A stretch of 64,000 nucleotides of DNA. It comes from Modicisalibacter radicis. GTDB lineage: Bacteria; Pseudomonadota; Gammaproteobacteria; Pseudomonadales; Halomonadaceae. The notes beneath the pieces were generated by a model. That model was not told the origin of the DNA and did not search any database. It saw only the letters and a list, made by a program, of their open reading frames with translations. Position numbers and translations under genes: made by a program. The first letter of the stretch is position 1. The number at the start of each line of letters is the position of its first letter. Shown piece after piece: positions 29,447 through 37,822 of the stretch. The stretch lies in NCBI RefSeq assembly GCF_900961225.1, contig NZ_CAAHFN010000065.1, positions 310,001 to 374,000 of the forward strand, read 5' to 3'.

Positions 29447-30277
29447 ATGACCAAGCCGAATCTGGATGATAACCAGCAACGCATCGCCGCGGCGCTCGAG
29501 GTACGGGCCGAGATCGACCCCCGGCGGGAAATCGACCGACGTGTCGACTTTCTTTGCGACCAGCTGCATGAAACCGGGCAACGGGCACTGGTGCTGGGCA
29601 TCAGCGGCGGCGTCGATTCCACCGTCGCCGGACGCTTGTCGCAACTGGCCGTCGAGAGGGCTCGCGAGCAGGGCGCCGAGGCGCGCTTCTACGCCATGCG
29701 CCTGCCCTACGGAACCCAGAAGGACGAGGACGAGGCGCAGAGCGCCATTCGCTTCATCGCCCCCGACGAGACTCTGACCACCGACGTCAAGCCGGCCAGC
29801 GATGCCATGCTGGACGCGCTCGAACGGGGCGGGCTGGCGTTCGACGACGCCGGCCACCGCGACTTCGTGCTGGGCAACATCAAGGCACGCCAGCGAATGA
29901 TCGCGCAATACGCCGTGGCCGGTGCCAGGCGCGGATTGGTGGTGGGCACCGACCAGGCCGCGGAAGCGCTGATGGGCTTCTTCACCAAATATGGCGACGG
30001 TGCCTGCGATCTCGCCCCGTTGACCGGGCTGACCAAGGAGCAGGTGCGCCAGCTCGGACGCGCCCTGGAGGCGCCGGGCCAGCTCATCGAGAAAGCACCC
30101 ACGGCGGATCTGGAATCCCTCAAGCCACAGCTCTCCGACGAGGATGCGCTGGGCGTGAGTTATCGGCAGATCGATGCCTTCCTGACCGGTGAGTCGATTG
30201 ACGAACAAGCGCGCACGACCATCACCGCTACTTACAGGCGCACCGCGCACAAGCGTCAGCTACCCAAGACGCCATAA
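29447..30277 (+). CDS. nadE: NH3-dependent NAD+ synthetase
   Basis: A 276-aa enzyme that amidates nicotinic acid adenine dinucleotide to NAD+ with ATP and ammonia. The pyrophosphatase loop LGISGGVDSTVAG (SGGVDS at 53-58) and RLPYGTQKDEDEAQSAIRFI are diagnostic. GTDQAAEALMGFFTKYGDG has Q where many homologues have H. There is no N-terminal glutaminase domain, so free ammonia is the nitrogen source. AAGGAGG is 5 nt before the ATG at 29447. It follows pncC and ends before a GC hairpin. Confidence 0.95.
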   Translation: MTKPNLDDNQQRIAAALEVRAEIDPRREIDRRVDFLCDQLHETGQRALVLGISGGVDSTVAGRLSQLAVERAREQGAEARFYAMRLPYGTQKDEDEAQSAIRFIAPDETLTTDVKPASDAMLDALERGGLAFDDAGHRDFVLGNIKARQRMIAQYAVAGARRGLVVGTDQAAEALMGFFTKYGDGACDLAPLTGLTKEQVRQLGRALEAPGQLIEKAPTADLESLKPQLSDEDALGVSYRQIDAFLTGESIDEQARTTITATYRRTAHKRQLPKTP

Positions 30278-30300
30278 CCCCGAACGCCATGCAAAATCGA

Positions 30301-30325
30301 CGAGGCGCCCTACTGGGGCGCCTCG
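30301..30325 (+). terminator. GC hairpin after nadE
   Basis: Perfect 10-bp stem CGAGGCGCCC (30301-30310) / GGGCGCCTCG (30316-30325) with a short loop, between nadE and the convergent dadA remnant. There is no T-run on the plus strand. It may serve both directions. Confidence 0.45.
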
Positions 30326-30358
30326 CTGGCTTCATGACCCGAAAAATTCAAGCGCTGG

Positions 30359-30809
30359 CTAGGCCGCCGCATAACGGCGAATGTCCAGCCCATGCGGGTC
30401 GATCGCCGGCGAACGACCGCTCATCAGGTCGGCGAGCAGATGGGCACTGCCGCAGCTCATCGTCCAGCCCAGCGTGCCGTGCCCGGTGTTGAGCCACAGG
30501 TTGGCGTAGCGGGTGGCGCCGATGATCGGCGTCGAGTCCGGGGTCATCGGGCGTAGCCCGGTCCAGAACTCGCCACGCTCGGCATCGCCGCCCTCGGGGA
30601 ACACATCGCGCACCACCATGCTTGCCCGGAATGCCCGGGGCCGCCCAGGGCGACGAGAATCCGAACGACACCTGCCCGGCGTTGGCATAGCTGGTCTCCA
30701 TCGCCGGCGACGCCTGGCGATCGACGACCGTCACCTCGTGGCCTTGCCGGGCCAGGTAGTAAGCGCTGGTGACCCCGACCACGCCGCAGCCCATGACCAG
30801 TATTTTCAT
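30359..30809 (-). pseudogene. dadA: dadA remnant: D-amino acid dehydrogenase with large internal deletion and frameshift
   Basis: The first about 62 codons are canonical Dad[53 protein letters not shown]. Around 30617-30623 the reading jumps to another frame, which continues with the DadA C terminus: [60 protein letters not shown]. About 270 middle codons are missing compared with a normal DadA of about 420-430 aa, and the two ends are out of frame. The product cannot be functional. The ribosome binding region and an AT-rich upstream region remain, suggesting a recent loss. Confidence 0.92.
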
Positions 30810-30866
30810 TGTTCCCCCGAGTCGCGCCTGTGCGCTTGAGCGTGAAAACGGGAGTCTATCGAACAT

Positions 30867-30972
30867 CGCCTAGACGATTATTTCGTATTTCATTCTTTTA
30901 AGATAAGCAATATTCGAATAACGACTGACATATGGAAATATCGCAAATAAAATCACTGAATTTGAGTCGATA
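30867..30972. other. AT-rich non-coding stretch upstream of the dadA remnant
   Basis: About 100 bp with strikingly low GC in an otherwise GC-rich window, between the dadA remnant start and the MATE stop. Read on the minus strand it is probably the old dadA promoter/leader (for example TTGCTT-N17-TACGAA). A role as an H-NS- or Lrp-type binding region is possible. I see no gene in it. Confidence 0.45.
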
Positions 30973-32295
30973 TCACTGGACGATCTTGCCGCGATCGCCG
31001 ATTGAGCGCCGGAACGACAGATAGGCCAGCCCGCCGGCCAGAACGTTGCCGCTGGCCGCACCCAGCGCCGTCCCGGCGATACCGCCCCATTGGGTGCCCA
31101 GCCATAGACACGGCAGATAGCAGACGAACAGCCGCGCACAGGAGAGCAGCATGGCTCGCAGCGGCCAGCCCAGCGCATTCGAAGCCGAGACCACCAGCAT
31201 GCACAATCCGAGTAGCGCATAGCTCGGCAGCAGGCCGCGTATCAACAGGCTCAACTCTCCCCGCACCTCGGGGTTGCCCGAGAGCACGCTCGCCACCCAG
31301 GGGGCGAGCAACGCCAACGCACAGCCCAGCGCCAGTTGCCAGCACACGGCCACCTTGAAGGCCAGCGTCGTCAGGCGGCGAATCTGCTGCCAATCGCCGG
31401 CGCCGTAACAACGCCCCAACCAGGGTGGCAACGACATGGTCAACGCCAGCACCACCATCAGCGAGACGGTTTCCAGGCGGCTCGCCATGCCCCAGGCGGC
31501 CACGCTGGTTTCGCCCAGCGAGGCGACGATCGCCGTTGCCAGCATCGCCGCCAGCGGCGGCATCAACTGGCTGATCATGGCCGGCCCGGCAATCGCCGTG
31601 AAGGGCCCCACGGAGCGGCCGGCCTCCGCGACCAGCCCCTCGCTCGCGAGCCAGTCGGTACGTCCCAGGCGGCGGCCCAGGATCACCAGGCCGGCACCGA
31701 AGGCCAGTGTCGTGGCCCAGGCCGCGCCGGGCAGACCCAGCCCCGGCCAACCGCCGACGCCGAAGATCAACAGCGGGTCGAGTACCAGGTTGAGCAGACT
31801 GGTGATCACCATCAACTTGCCGGGCAGGCGGGTATCGCCATGGGCACGGAACAGGCTGTAGCCGAAATACAGCGCCGCCCCCAGCCAGGCGGCCAGCAGC
31901 TGAGGCGCCCAGTAGCTGCGGATCAGCGGCAGCAGCTCCGCCCTGGCGCCGAGCAGACGAAACAACGGCTCCTGAACGATCAACAGCGCCAACGCCAACA
32001 GCGCGATGACCGCGCCGCCGCCCAGCAGCACCAGACTGCCCAGCCGTCTTGCCCGGGAGCGCTCTTCGGCACCCAGCGCGCGCGAGATCAGTGCGGCGAT
32101 GGCGATGCCCAGCCCCACCTGCACGCCAATGATCAGAAACGACAAGGGAAAGGTGAACGACTGCGCAGCCAGCGGCGCGGTACCCAACCGGGCGATGAAG
32201 GCGCTGTCGACCAGTTGAAAGCCGAGCAGCGACAACACCCCCAGCGCCATGGGCCAGGTCTGTTGCCAGAGTCGTCGAGGCAGAGTCGCGGCCAC
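30973..32295 (-). CDS. MATE-family efflux transporter
   Basis: A 440-aa inner-membrane protein with about 12 helices in two six-helix halves, of the MATE/DinF multidrug or metabolite antiporter family. Typical stretches are LGFQLVDSAFIARLGTAPLA, GVQVGLGIAIAALISRALGA, SLLNLVLDPLLIFGVGG and AWGMASRLETVSLM. I chose the GTG at 32295 because AAGGAG lies 5 nt before it. The upstream ATG at 32352 has no ribosome binding site and adds a non-hydrophobic 19-residue leader. Substrate unknown. It lies 96 bp after a prenyltransferase gene on the same strand. Confidence 0.88.
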   Translation of the reverse strand: MAATLPRRLWQQTWPMALGVLSLLGFQLVDSAFIARLGTAPLAAQSFTFPLSFLIIGVQVGLGIAIAALISRALGAEERSRARRLGSLVLLGGGAVIALLALALLIVQEPLFRLLGARAELLPLIRSYWAPQLLAAWLGAALYFGYSLFRAHGDTRLPGKLMVITSLLNLVLDPLLIFGVGGWPGLGLPGAAWATTLAFGAGLVILGRRLGRTDWLASEGLVAEAGRSVGPFTAIAGPAMISQLMPPLAAMLATAIVASLGETSVAAWGMASRLETVSLMVVLALTMSLPPWLGRCYGAGDWQQIRRLTTLAFKVAVCWQLALGCALALLAPWVASVLSGNPEVRGELSLLIRGLLPSYALLGLCMLVVSASNALGWPLRAMLLSCARLFVCYLPCLWLGTQWGGIAGTALGAASGNVLAGGLAYLSFRRSIGDRGKIVQ

Positions 32296-32391
32296 TTGAG
32301 CTCCTTGCGGGTGTCCTTGCGATGCGGGTTGAGGGGGGACGCATTCTGGCATGCGAAAGGCGCGCTATCGATCTCCCGCCGCACGGCCAGA

Positions 32392-33288
32392 CTAACGAAG
32401 TGCAAGAAAGAAGCCGGCCGACAACAGCGCGAGCGTCGCCAGCAACGTCGCGACATTGACGCCCATCACGCGCATCAGGGCCCGGCGGTCGTCCAGCGCT
32501 CGTGGCAGACGCAGAGCCACCCATAGCGCGGCGGGAAGCGTGAGCCAGGCCAGCCAGGCTCCCGCCGGCAACAGTTGGGCTGCCCGACCCATCGCGATCA
32601 TCGCATAGGCCCCCAGCAGCAGCACCGCGACCCACAGCGAGGCACGCGGCAGGCCCAGCACGATGGGCAGATGACGACGACCGATGCGTCGGTCGGCCTC
32701 CACGTCGGGAAACTGGTTGATCAGCAACAGTTCACTGACCAACAGCAGCGCGACCCCCGAGCCCAGCAGCGCCATCCCGTCGACATGGCCACCCAGCGCG
32801 ACCAGCGAGCCCAGCACCATGCCGGGACCGAAGCCCAATCCCGGCGCCAGCAGGCACGCCAGGGGCGAGCGGGTGAGCCAGCGCGTGTAGGCCACCATGA
32901 GGATCAAGCCCCCCAGGCCGGGAATCAGCATCGGCCAGCCACGCAGCCAGAGGAAGTAGACGCCAATCACCAAGACGGTGGCCAGCATGACCAGGGCCGT
33001 GATCAGCACGCCGGTCGCCGCCGAGGGGCTTGCGGGCAGTGCGCCGCTGCCACCGGAAAAGGGGGTCCGCTGCGTGATTGCATCGAGACCCGAGCGAAAA
33101 TCCTCGTACTCGTTGAGCAGATTGACGACCGCATGGGCCAGTAGCCCGCCGATCAGCACCAGCGCCACCTCCAGGGGGTCGAGGGCGACCGGCTGACGAG
33201 CGGCAATGCTCACCCCCAGCAGTATGCAAAGCGGTGCCAATACCAGGAAGTCGGGACGGGCGGCCCGTACCACCGTGACGATCGACAT
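32392..33288 (-). CDS. UbiA-family membrane prenyltransferase
   Basis: A 298-aa integral membrane protein with about eight or nine helices. The two Asp-rich prenyl-diphosphate motifs of the UbiA superfamily are present: NLLNEYEDFRSGLD (first), followed by TPFSGGSGALP, and NQFPDVEADRRIGRRHLPI (second). The TPFSGGSG stretch resembles MenA-like 1,4-dihydroxy-2-naphthoate prenyltransferases more than UbiA or CyoE. No other menaquinone gene is nearby, so the aromatic acceptor is uncertain. I chose ATG 33288, where the family begins (MSIVTVVRAARPDFLVLA) with GGGGAT upstream. A longer frame reaches 33411. Confidence 0.82.
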   Translation of the reverse strand: MSIVTVVRAARPDFLVLAPLCILLGVSIAARQPVALDPLEVALVLIGGLLAHAVVNLLNEYEDFRSGLDAITQRTPFSGGSGALPASPSAATGVLITALVMLATVLVIGVYFLWLRGWPMLIPGLGGLILMVAYTRWLTRSPLACLLAPGLGFGPGMVLGSLVALGGHVDGMALLGSGVALLLVSELLLINQFPDVEADRRIGRRHLPIVLGLPRASLWVAVLLLGAYAMIAMGRAAQLLPAGAWLAWLTLPAALWVALRLPRALDDRRALMRVMGVNVATLLATLALLSAGFFLALR

Positions 33289-33465
33289 GCGGATCCCCTG
33301 CCGGACAACGACCCCCGCGGGCGCATGCCCGGGGACCTGGCTTGCGGACTTCAACCGGTCAGAGCTGACGCGCCTTCCACCGGACTCGCTCATCGGCCGC
33401 AGGCGCGCCACCGGACATCATCCGGCGATGGCCCAGGGGCCCGCTGGCCCATCATCGACGCCCGC

Positions 33466-34281
33466 TCAAGTGTCCCACCGGGGCGCGAAGTCCGGGTTGG
33501 CGATCCGCTCGCCCACGTCCAGATGCTCGATACGCGCCATGTCGTCTTCGCTCAGGGTCAGTTCGAGCGCCGCCAGGTTGGCTCGTTGATGCTCGGGCTT
33601 GGTGGACGAGGGAATGACAGCGATGCCCTGCGCCGCGACCCAGGCCAGCGCGATCTGGGCCGGCGTGGCATCATGATCGTCGGCGATCTGCTGCAGAACC
33701 GGCTCGTTCATCACCTTGCCGACGGCGAGCGGCATGTAGCCGGTGACTTCAAGCCCCCTGGCCTGGCTGTGCGCGACCAGCCTGCGATTGGCCAGAAAGG
33801 GATGAACCTCGATCTGGTTGGTGATCAGATGCTCGCCGCCCGGCACCGATACGGCCTCGTCGAGATGCGCCATGGTGAAGTTCGAGACACCGATGTGTCG
33901 GGTAAGCCCCTTCTCGCGCGCCGCGTCGAGCGCGCCGATATATTCCGCCATGGGCACTTCGTCGTCGGGCGAAGGCCAATGGATCAACGCCAGGTCGAGC
34001 CGGTCGACGCCGAGCTTGCGACAGCTCTCCTCGAGACTGGCGATCAGATCGTCATGGCGAAAGCGATCCCACCACACCTTGGTGGTCAGGAATATCTCGT
34101 CGCGGGGCACGCCGCTCTGCCTGATGCCCTCGCCGACCGGCTGCTCGTTGTCGTAGACCTGAGCGGTATCGATATGCCGATAGCCGAGCTCGAGGGCCGA
34201 CTTGACCGAATCGATGACCTGCTGGTCCTTGAGACGATAGGTACCGAAACCGATGCGCGGAATGATGCTTGACTGGGCCAT
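33466..34281 (-). CDS. dkgB: Aldo/keto reductase, DkgB-like
   Basis: A 271-aa NADPH-dependent TIM-barrel reductase of aldehydes and ketones. The catalytic tetrad is visible in order: Asp and Tyr in HIDTAQVYDNEQPVGEGI, Lys in FLTTKVWWDRF and His in LALIHWPSPDD. The NADPH-binding C terminus has VIPSSTKPEHQRANL. Length and motifs match the 2,5-diketo-D-gluconate reductase B group, which in practice often reduces methylglyoxal. GGAGGC precedes the ATG at 34281. A longer frame to 34425 has no support. Monocistronic by spacing. The physiological substrate is not readable. Confidence 0.88.
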   Translation of the reverse strand: MAQSSIIPRIGFGTYRLKDQQVIDSVKSALELGYRHIDTAQVYDNEQPVGEGIRQSGVPRDEIFLTTKVWWDRFRHDDLIASLEESCRKLGVDRLDLALIHWPSPDDEVPMAEYIGALDAAREKGLTRHIGVSNFTMAHLDEAVSVPGGEHLITNQIEVHPFLANRRLVAHSQARGLEVTGYMPLAVGKVMNEPVLQQIADDHDATPAQIALAWVAAQGIAVIPSSTKPEHQRANLAALELTLSEDDMARIEHLDVGERIANPDFAPRWDT

Positions 34282-34469
34282 GCGTAGCCTCCTTGCCTGG
34301 TCAGCTGGAGCATTTGCCGGCCAGCGGGGCCGGCAACGTATCCAGAACCTTAGGCCAGCCGCCGGGCATTTCAAGGCCGTTAGGGCTCTAACGGCAGCGA
34401 GGCCGACCCGGCCAGCCACTGCCAACTCGCGCCCGGGGGCATTAGACTAGGGCCTCTTGTCTGGCGGGG

Positions 34470-35597
34470 ATGACGATGACGGAAACCGCGAATGTCGTGC
34501 TGGTGGGGGCCGGGCATGCCCACTTGCACGTCGCCGCCCATGCCCGGCGCCTGATCGCGCGCGGCGCGCACGTGACGCTGGTCTCACCCGGGTCGTTCTG
34601 GTATTCGGGGATGGCCACCGGCATGCTCGGCGGCGACTACCAGGCCGGCCAGGACCGGCTCGATCCGGCCGCGTTGATCGAAGCCCAGGGCGGCGAATGC
34701 GTCGCCGACCGGGTAATCGCCATCGACCGCCACCAACGCCTGGTGCAGCTTGCCGACTCGCCGCCGCTCGCCTACGACCTGTTGTCGCTGAACCTGGGCA
34801 GTCGCGTCGACCCTTCGCCGATCTTCGGCCTGTCGAGCGCCGACAATGTCTGGCCGGCAAAACCCATCTCGAACCTGTGGCGACTGCGCCAGCATCTGGA
34901 AACGGCACTCGCCGGCGACGCCGAGGCACCGCGTCTGGCCGTCATCGGCGGCGGGCCCACCGGGGTCGAGCTGGCCGCCAACCTGGTGGCGCTCCATGCA
35001 CGCTATGGCCGCACACCGCACATCACCCTGGTCAGCGCCAGCGAGCGACTGTTGTCCAGCGCGCCGCGCGCTGCCAGTGCCTGGATCGAGCGACGCCTGG
35101 AACGGCGCGGGGTGAGGCTCGAGCTGGCAGTCTCGGTCGTGGGCCATCAGGACGGCGAGCTGCGCCTCGACGACGGCATGCGCCTGAACGTCGAGCATGT
35201 CGTGCTCGCCAACGGTCTGGTCGCCCCGGAACTCACCGGCGAGCTGGGCCTGAGCTGCGACTCGCGGCAGGGCCTGACCATTACCCCGGCGTTGCACAGT
35301 CCCGACGATTCGCGCATCTTCGCCGTCGGCGACTGCGCCTGGCTGCGGCAGGCCCCCTACCCCAAGCTCGGTGTGTTCGGCGTACGCCAGGCCCCGGTGC
35401 TGCTCGACAACCTCTGCGCCTGGCTCGCGGGCGAGCCGCTGCGCGACTACCGGCCCCAGCGGCGCTACCTGTCGGTACTCAACCTCGGCGACGGGCGCGG
35501 CCTGGCACTCTGGGACCGCTGGTGGTGGAAAGGACGCCTGGCGCTGAAGCTCAAGCGGCGCCTCGACCGGCGCTTCATGGCCCAGTACGGCGCTTGA
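34470..35597 (+). CDS. NDH2-like FAD/NAD(P)-binding oxidoreductase
   Basis: A 375-aa flavoprotein with two Rossmann folds: FAD site VVLVGAGHAHLHVAAHARRL near the N terminus and NAD(P) site LAVIGGGPTGVELAANL at about 155, then SRIFAVGDCAWL, typical of type II NADH dehydrogenase-like proteins. GGGHAH-type starts and PYPKLGVFGVRQAPVL resemble the pyridine-nucleotide oxidoreductases found fused or adjacent to SelD in some bacteria. No selD is adjacent. GGCGGGGATGACG precedes the start at 34470, and the second ATG (34476) is also possible. Electron donor and acceptor are unknown. Confidence 0.8.
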   Translation: MTMTETANVVLVGAGHAHLHVAAHARRLIARGAHVTLVSPGSFWYSGMATGMLGGDYQAGQDRLDPAALIEAQGGECVADRVIAIDRHQRLVQLADSPPLAYDLLSLNLGSRVDPSPIFGLSSADNVWPAKPISNLWRLRQHLETALAGDAEAPRLAVIGGGPTGVELAANLVALHARYGRTPHITLVSASERLLSSAPRAASAWIERRLERRGVRLELAVSVVGHQDGELRLDDGMRLNVEHVVLANGLVAPELTGELGLSCDSRQGLTITPALHSPDDSRIFAVGDCAWLRQAPYPKLGVFGVRQAPVLLDNLCAWLAGEPLRDYRPQRRYLSVLNLGDGRGLALWDRWWWKGRLALKLKRRLDRRFMAQYGA

Positions 35598-35640
35598 AGA
35601 CGGCGGGCCCGGCACATGCCGGCAGGGCCCGAGCGCATCG

Positions 35641-36492
35641 CTACCCCGGCGTCATGCCGCGCAGCCGCTCGCTGCGCCGGCGCAGCAACTCCAGCGTGGT
35701 CAGCAGCAGCATCGACAGCAGCACCAGCATCGTCGCCACCGCGAGGATGGTCGGGCTGATCTGCTCGCGGATCCCCGACCACATCTGTATCGGCATGGTG
35801 CGCTGCTCGGGGCCGGCGATGAACAGCACCACCACCACCTCGTCGAACGAGGTGATGAAGGCGAACAGCGCCCCCGACACCACGCCCGGCGTCACCAGCG
35901 GCAGGACCACCTTGAAGAAGGTCCGGGTAGGATTGGCGCCCAGGCTGTGGGCGGCTCGGATCAGGGTGGTGTCGAAGCTCGACAGCGTCGCGGTCACCGT
36001 GATCACCACGAAGGGGATGCCCAGGGCGGTGTGCGCGAGGATCACCCCCAGGTAGGTCTGCGCCAGATGGATCTTGGAGAAGAAGAAGAACATCGCCGCC
36101 GCCGAGATGATCAGCGGCACGATCATCGGCGAGATCAGCAGTGCCATCACCGCGCCACGCGCCGGCATGTGCCGGCTGGACAGGCCCAGCGCGGCGATCG
36201 TGCCGAGTACCGTGGCCAGAAACGTCGCGGCGATGCCGACGATGAAGCTGTTCTTGATCGAGTTGAGCCACTCGCTGGAGGTGAAGAAGTCCTGATACCA
36301 GCGCAGCGAATAGCCCTCCGGATCCAGCTGCAGCATCGCCTTGGTGAAGGTGAAATAGGGTTCGGTATTGAACGACAGGGGGATGATTATCAACAGCGGA
36401 CCGATCAGGAACAGAAAGACCAACCCGCACAGCCCCAGAAAGATGTAATGCCAGATGCGTTCGCCACGCGTGGCGTAGGATGGAAGTGCCAT
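35641..36492 (-). CDS. Polyamine-type ABC transporter permease (PotC-like)
   Basis: A 283-aa inner-membrane permease with six helices of the spermidine/putrescine PotC group. The EAA-type cytoplasmic loop is visible as IRAAHSLGANPTRTFFKVVL, and ALFAFITSFDEVVVVLFIAG is a typical following helix. It is the last gene of a four-gene operon. Its start is 4 bp after the stop of the partner permease, so the two are surely co-expressed. Substrate (putrescine, spermidine or a related amine) is inferred from the family only. Confidence 0.9.
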   Translation of the reverse strand: MALPSYATRGERIWHYIFLGLCGLVFLFLIGPLLIIIPLSFNTEPYFTFTKAMLQLDPEGYSLRWYQDFFTSSEWLNSIKNSFIVGIAATFLATVLGTIAALGLSSRHMPARGAVMALLISPMIVPLIISAAAMFFFFSKIHLAQTYLGVILAHTALGIPFVVITVTATLSSFDTTLIRAAHSLGANPTRTFFKVVLPLVTPGVVSGALFAFITSFDEVVVVLFIAGPEQRTMPIQMWSGIREQISPTILAVATMLVLLSMLLLTTLELLRRRSERLRGMTPG

Positions 36493-36496
36493 TGCG

Positions 36497-37750
36497 TCAC
36501 CCCAGTTTGACTTTGTCGACGCCGATAAGGCGATTGAAGACCAGGTAGCAGACCACCACGACGAACAGCAGGATCGAGGCTATCGCCGCCGCCAGCCCCC
36601 AGTTGAGCGAGGTCTGCATGTGGTAGGCGATGTAGTTGGTGATGAAACGCCCCGACTGCCCGCCGACCAGCGCCGGGGTGATGTAGTAGCCGATCGACAG
36701 GATGAACACCAGAATCCCGCCGGCGGCGATACCGGGGATCGTCAACGGGAAATACACCCGCCGAAAACACAGGAAGGGCTTGCCGCCCAGCGACCGTGCG
36801 GCATGCATGTAGCTCGGCGGGATGGTCTTCATCACCGAGTACAGCGGCAGGATCATGAACGGCAGCAGAATATGGGTCATGGCGACGATCGTGCCCAGCT
36901 TGTTGTGGATCATCTGCCATCGCGCCTCGTCGGCGATGATGCCCAGCGCCACCATCATGTCGTTGAGCACCCCCTGCGACTGCAGGATGGCGATCCAGGT
37001 TGTGGTGCGCACCAGCAACGACGTCCAGAACGGCAGCAGCACCAGGATCATCAGCAGGTTGGAGTGGCGCAGCGGCAGGTTGGCGAGCAGGAAGGCGACC
37101 GGGTAACCGAGCACCAGGGTCATCACCATGATCACCGCGCTCATCCAGAAGGTTCGCCAGAACAGCGTCACGTAGACCTGCATGTAATCGGGTACCGCGA
37201 CGATCTCGCCGTCGGGGGAGTACTGACGGTCGACGGCCGCCAGGTAGTAGGACAAGGTGTAGGGCGACGACTCGCGCTTGATCACTCGCCAGGTCGCGAG
37301 TTCGCCCCAGTCGTCGTTGATGTCGATCAAGGCGGTCTTGTAGGGCGCCTCGAGCGTGTCGACACGCCGCGCGGTACCCATGATCGCCGAACGCATGCCG
37401 GATTTCTCGTAGTTGAGACGACTCGATACCAGGCCCAGGTTGCGCGCCTCGGCGCCTGCCTCGAGGTCGGCGGCCAGCGCGGCGAAGACCGGCTCGTCGG
37501 GCAGCGACGCGCCATCCCAGTCGGCCAGCGCCTGGCTGGTCTGCGGCAGGGCGGTGGAGACTTCGGGGTTGTCGACGCTGCGCCACAGCATGTCGAACAG
37601 CGGCATGAGGAAGGCGATCAGCAAAAACGCCAGTAGCGGCGACACCAGCAGCAGCGCCTTGAGTTTCGAGCGCCGCACGGCACGACGCAGGCTGGTCTTC
37701 AGCGATACGCCGTCGGCGGTCTTAAGGGGAGCGGTGGGAGATTCGGACAC
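36497..37750 (-). CDS. Polyamine-type ABC transporter permease (PotB-like)
   Basis: A 417-aa permease, longer than E. coli PotB because of a periplasmic insert at about 65-185 between the first helix (ALLLVSPLLAFLLIAFLMPL) and the rest. The core has the permease loop YMHAARSLGGKPFLCFRRVY and TIPGIAAGGILVFILSIGYY. Such inserts are usual in the extended PotB-like permeases of Pseudomonas-type opine/polyamine transporters. Second-to-last gene of the operon, 72 bp after the binding-protein gene and separated from it by a strong hairpin. Confidence 0.9.
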   Translation of the reverse strand: MSESPTAPLKTADGVSLKTSLRRAVRRSKLKALLLVSPLLAFLLIAFLMPLFDMLWRSVDNPEVSTALPQTSQALADWDGASLPDEPVFAALAADLEAGAEARNLGLVSSRLNYEKSGMRSAIMGTARRVDTLEAPYKTALIDINDDWGELATWRVIKRESSPYTLSYYLAAVDRQYSPDGEIVAVPDYMQVYVTLFWRTFWMSAVIMVMTLVLGYPVAFLLANLPLRHSNLLMILVLLPFWTSLLVRTTTWIAILQSQGVLNDMMVALGIIADEARWQMIHNKLGTIVAMTHILLPFMILPLYSVMKTIPPSYMHAARSLGGKPFLCFRRVYFPLTIPGIAAGGILVFILSIGYYITPALVGGQSGRFITNYIAYHMQTSLNWGLAAAIASILLFVVVVCYLVFNRLIGVDKVKLG

Positions 37751-37790
37751 GCGGGCCTCTCCGGAAAGGATTCGAGCCTACCAACGAGAC

Positions 37791-37814
37791 ACGCCACCCC
37801 GGCTGGGGTGGCGT
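37791..37814 (-). terminator. Intra-operon hairpin between binding-protein and permease genes
   Basis: Perfect 10-bp stem ACGCCACCCC (37791-37800) / GGGGTGGCGT (37805-37814), loop of 4. No T-run follows on the minus strand, so partial termination or protection of the upstream mRNA end is more likely than full termination. Confidence 0.5.
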
Positions 37815-37822
37815 GGCGGGAC

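Noticed and set aside
32296..32352. ATG 32352 as the MATE start
   Set aside because: It has no ribosome binding site. The GTG at 32295 has AAGGAG 5 nt upstream.
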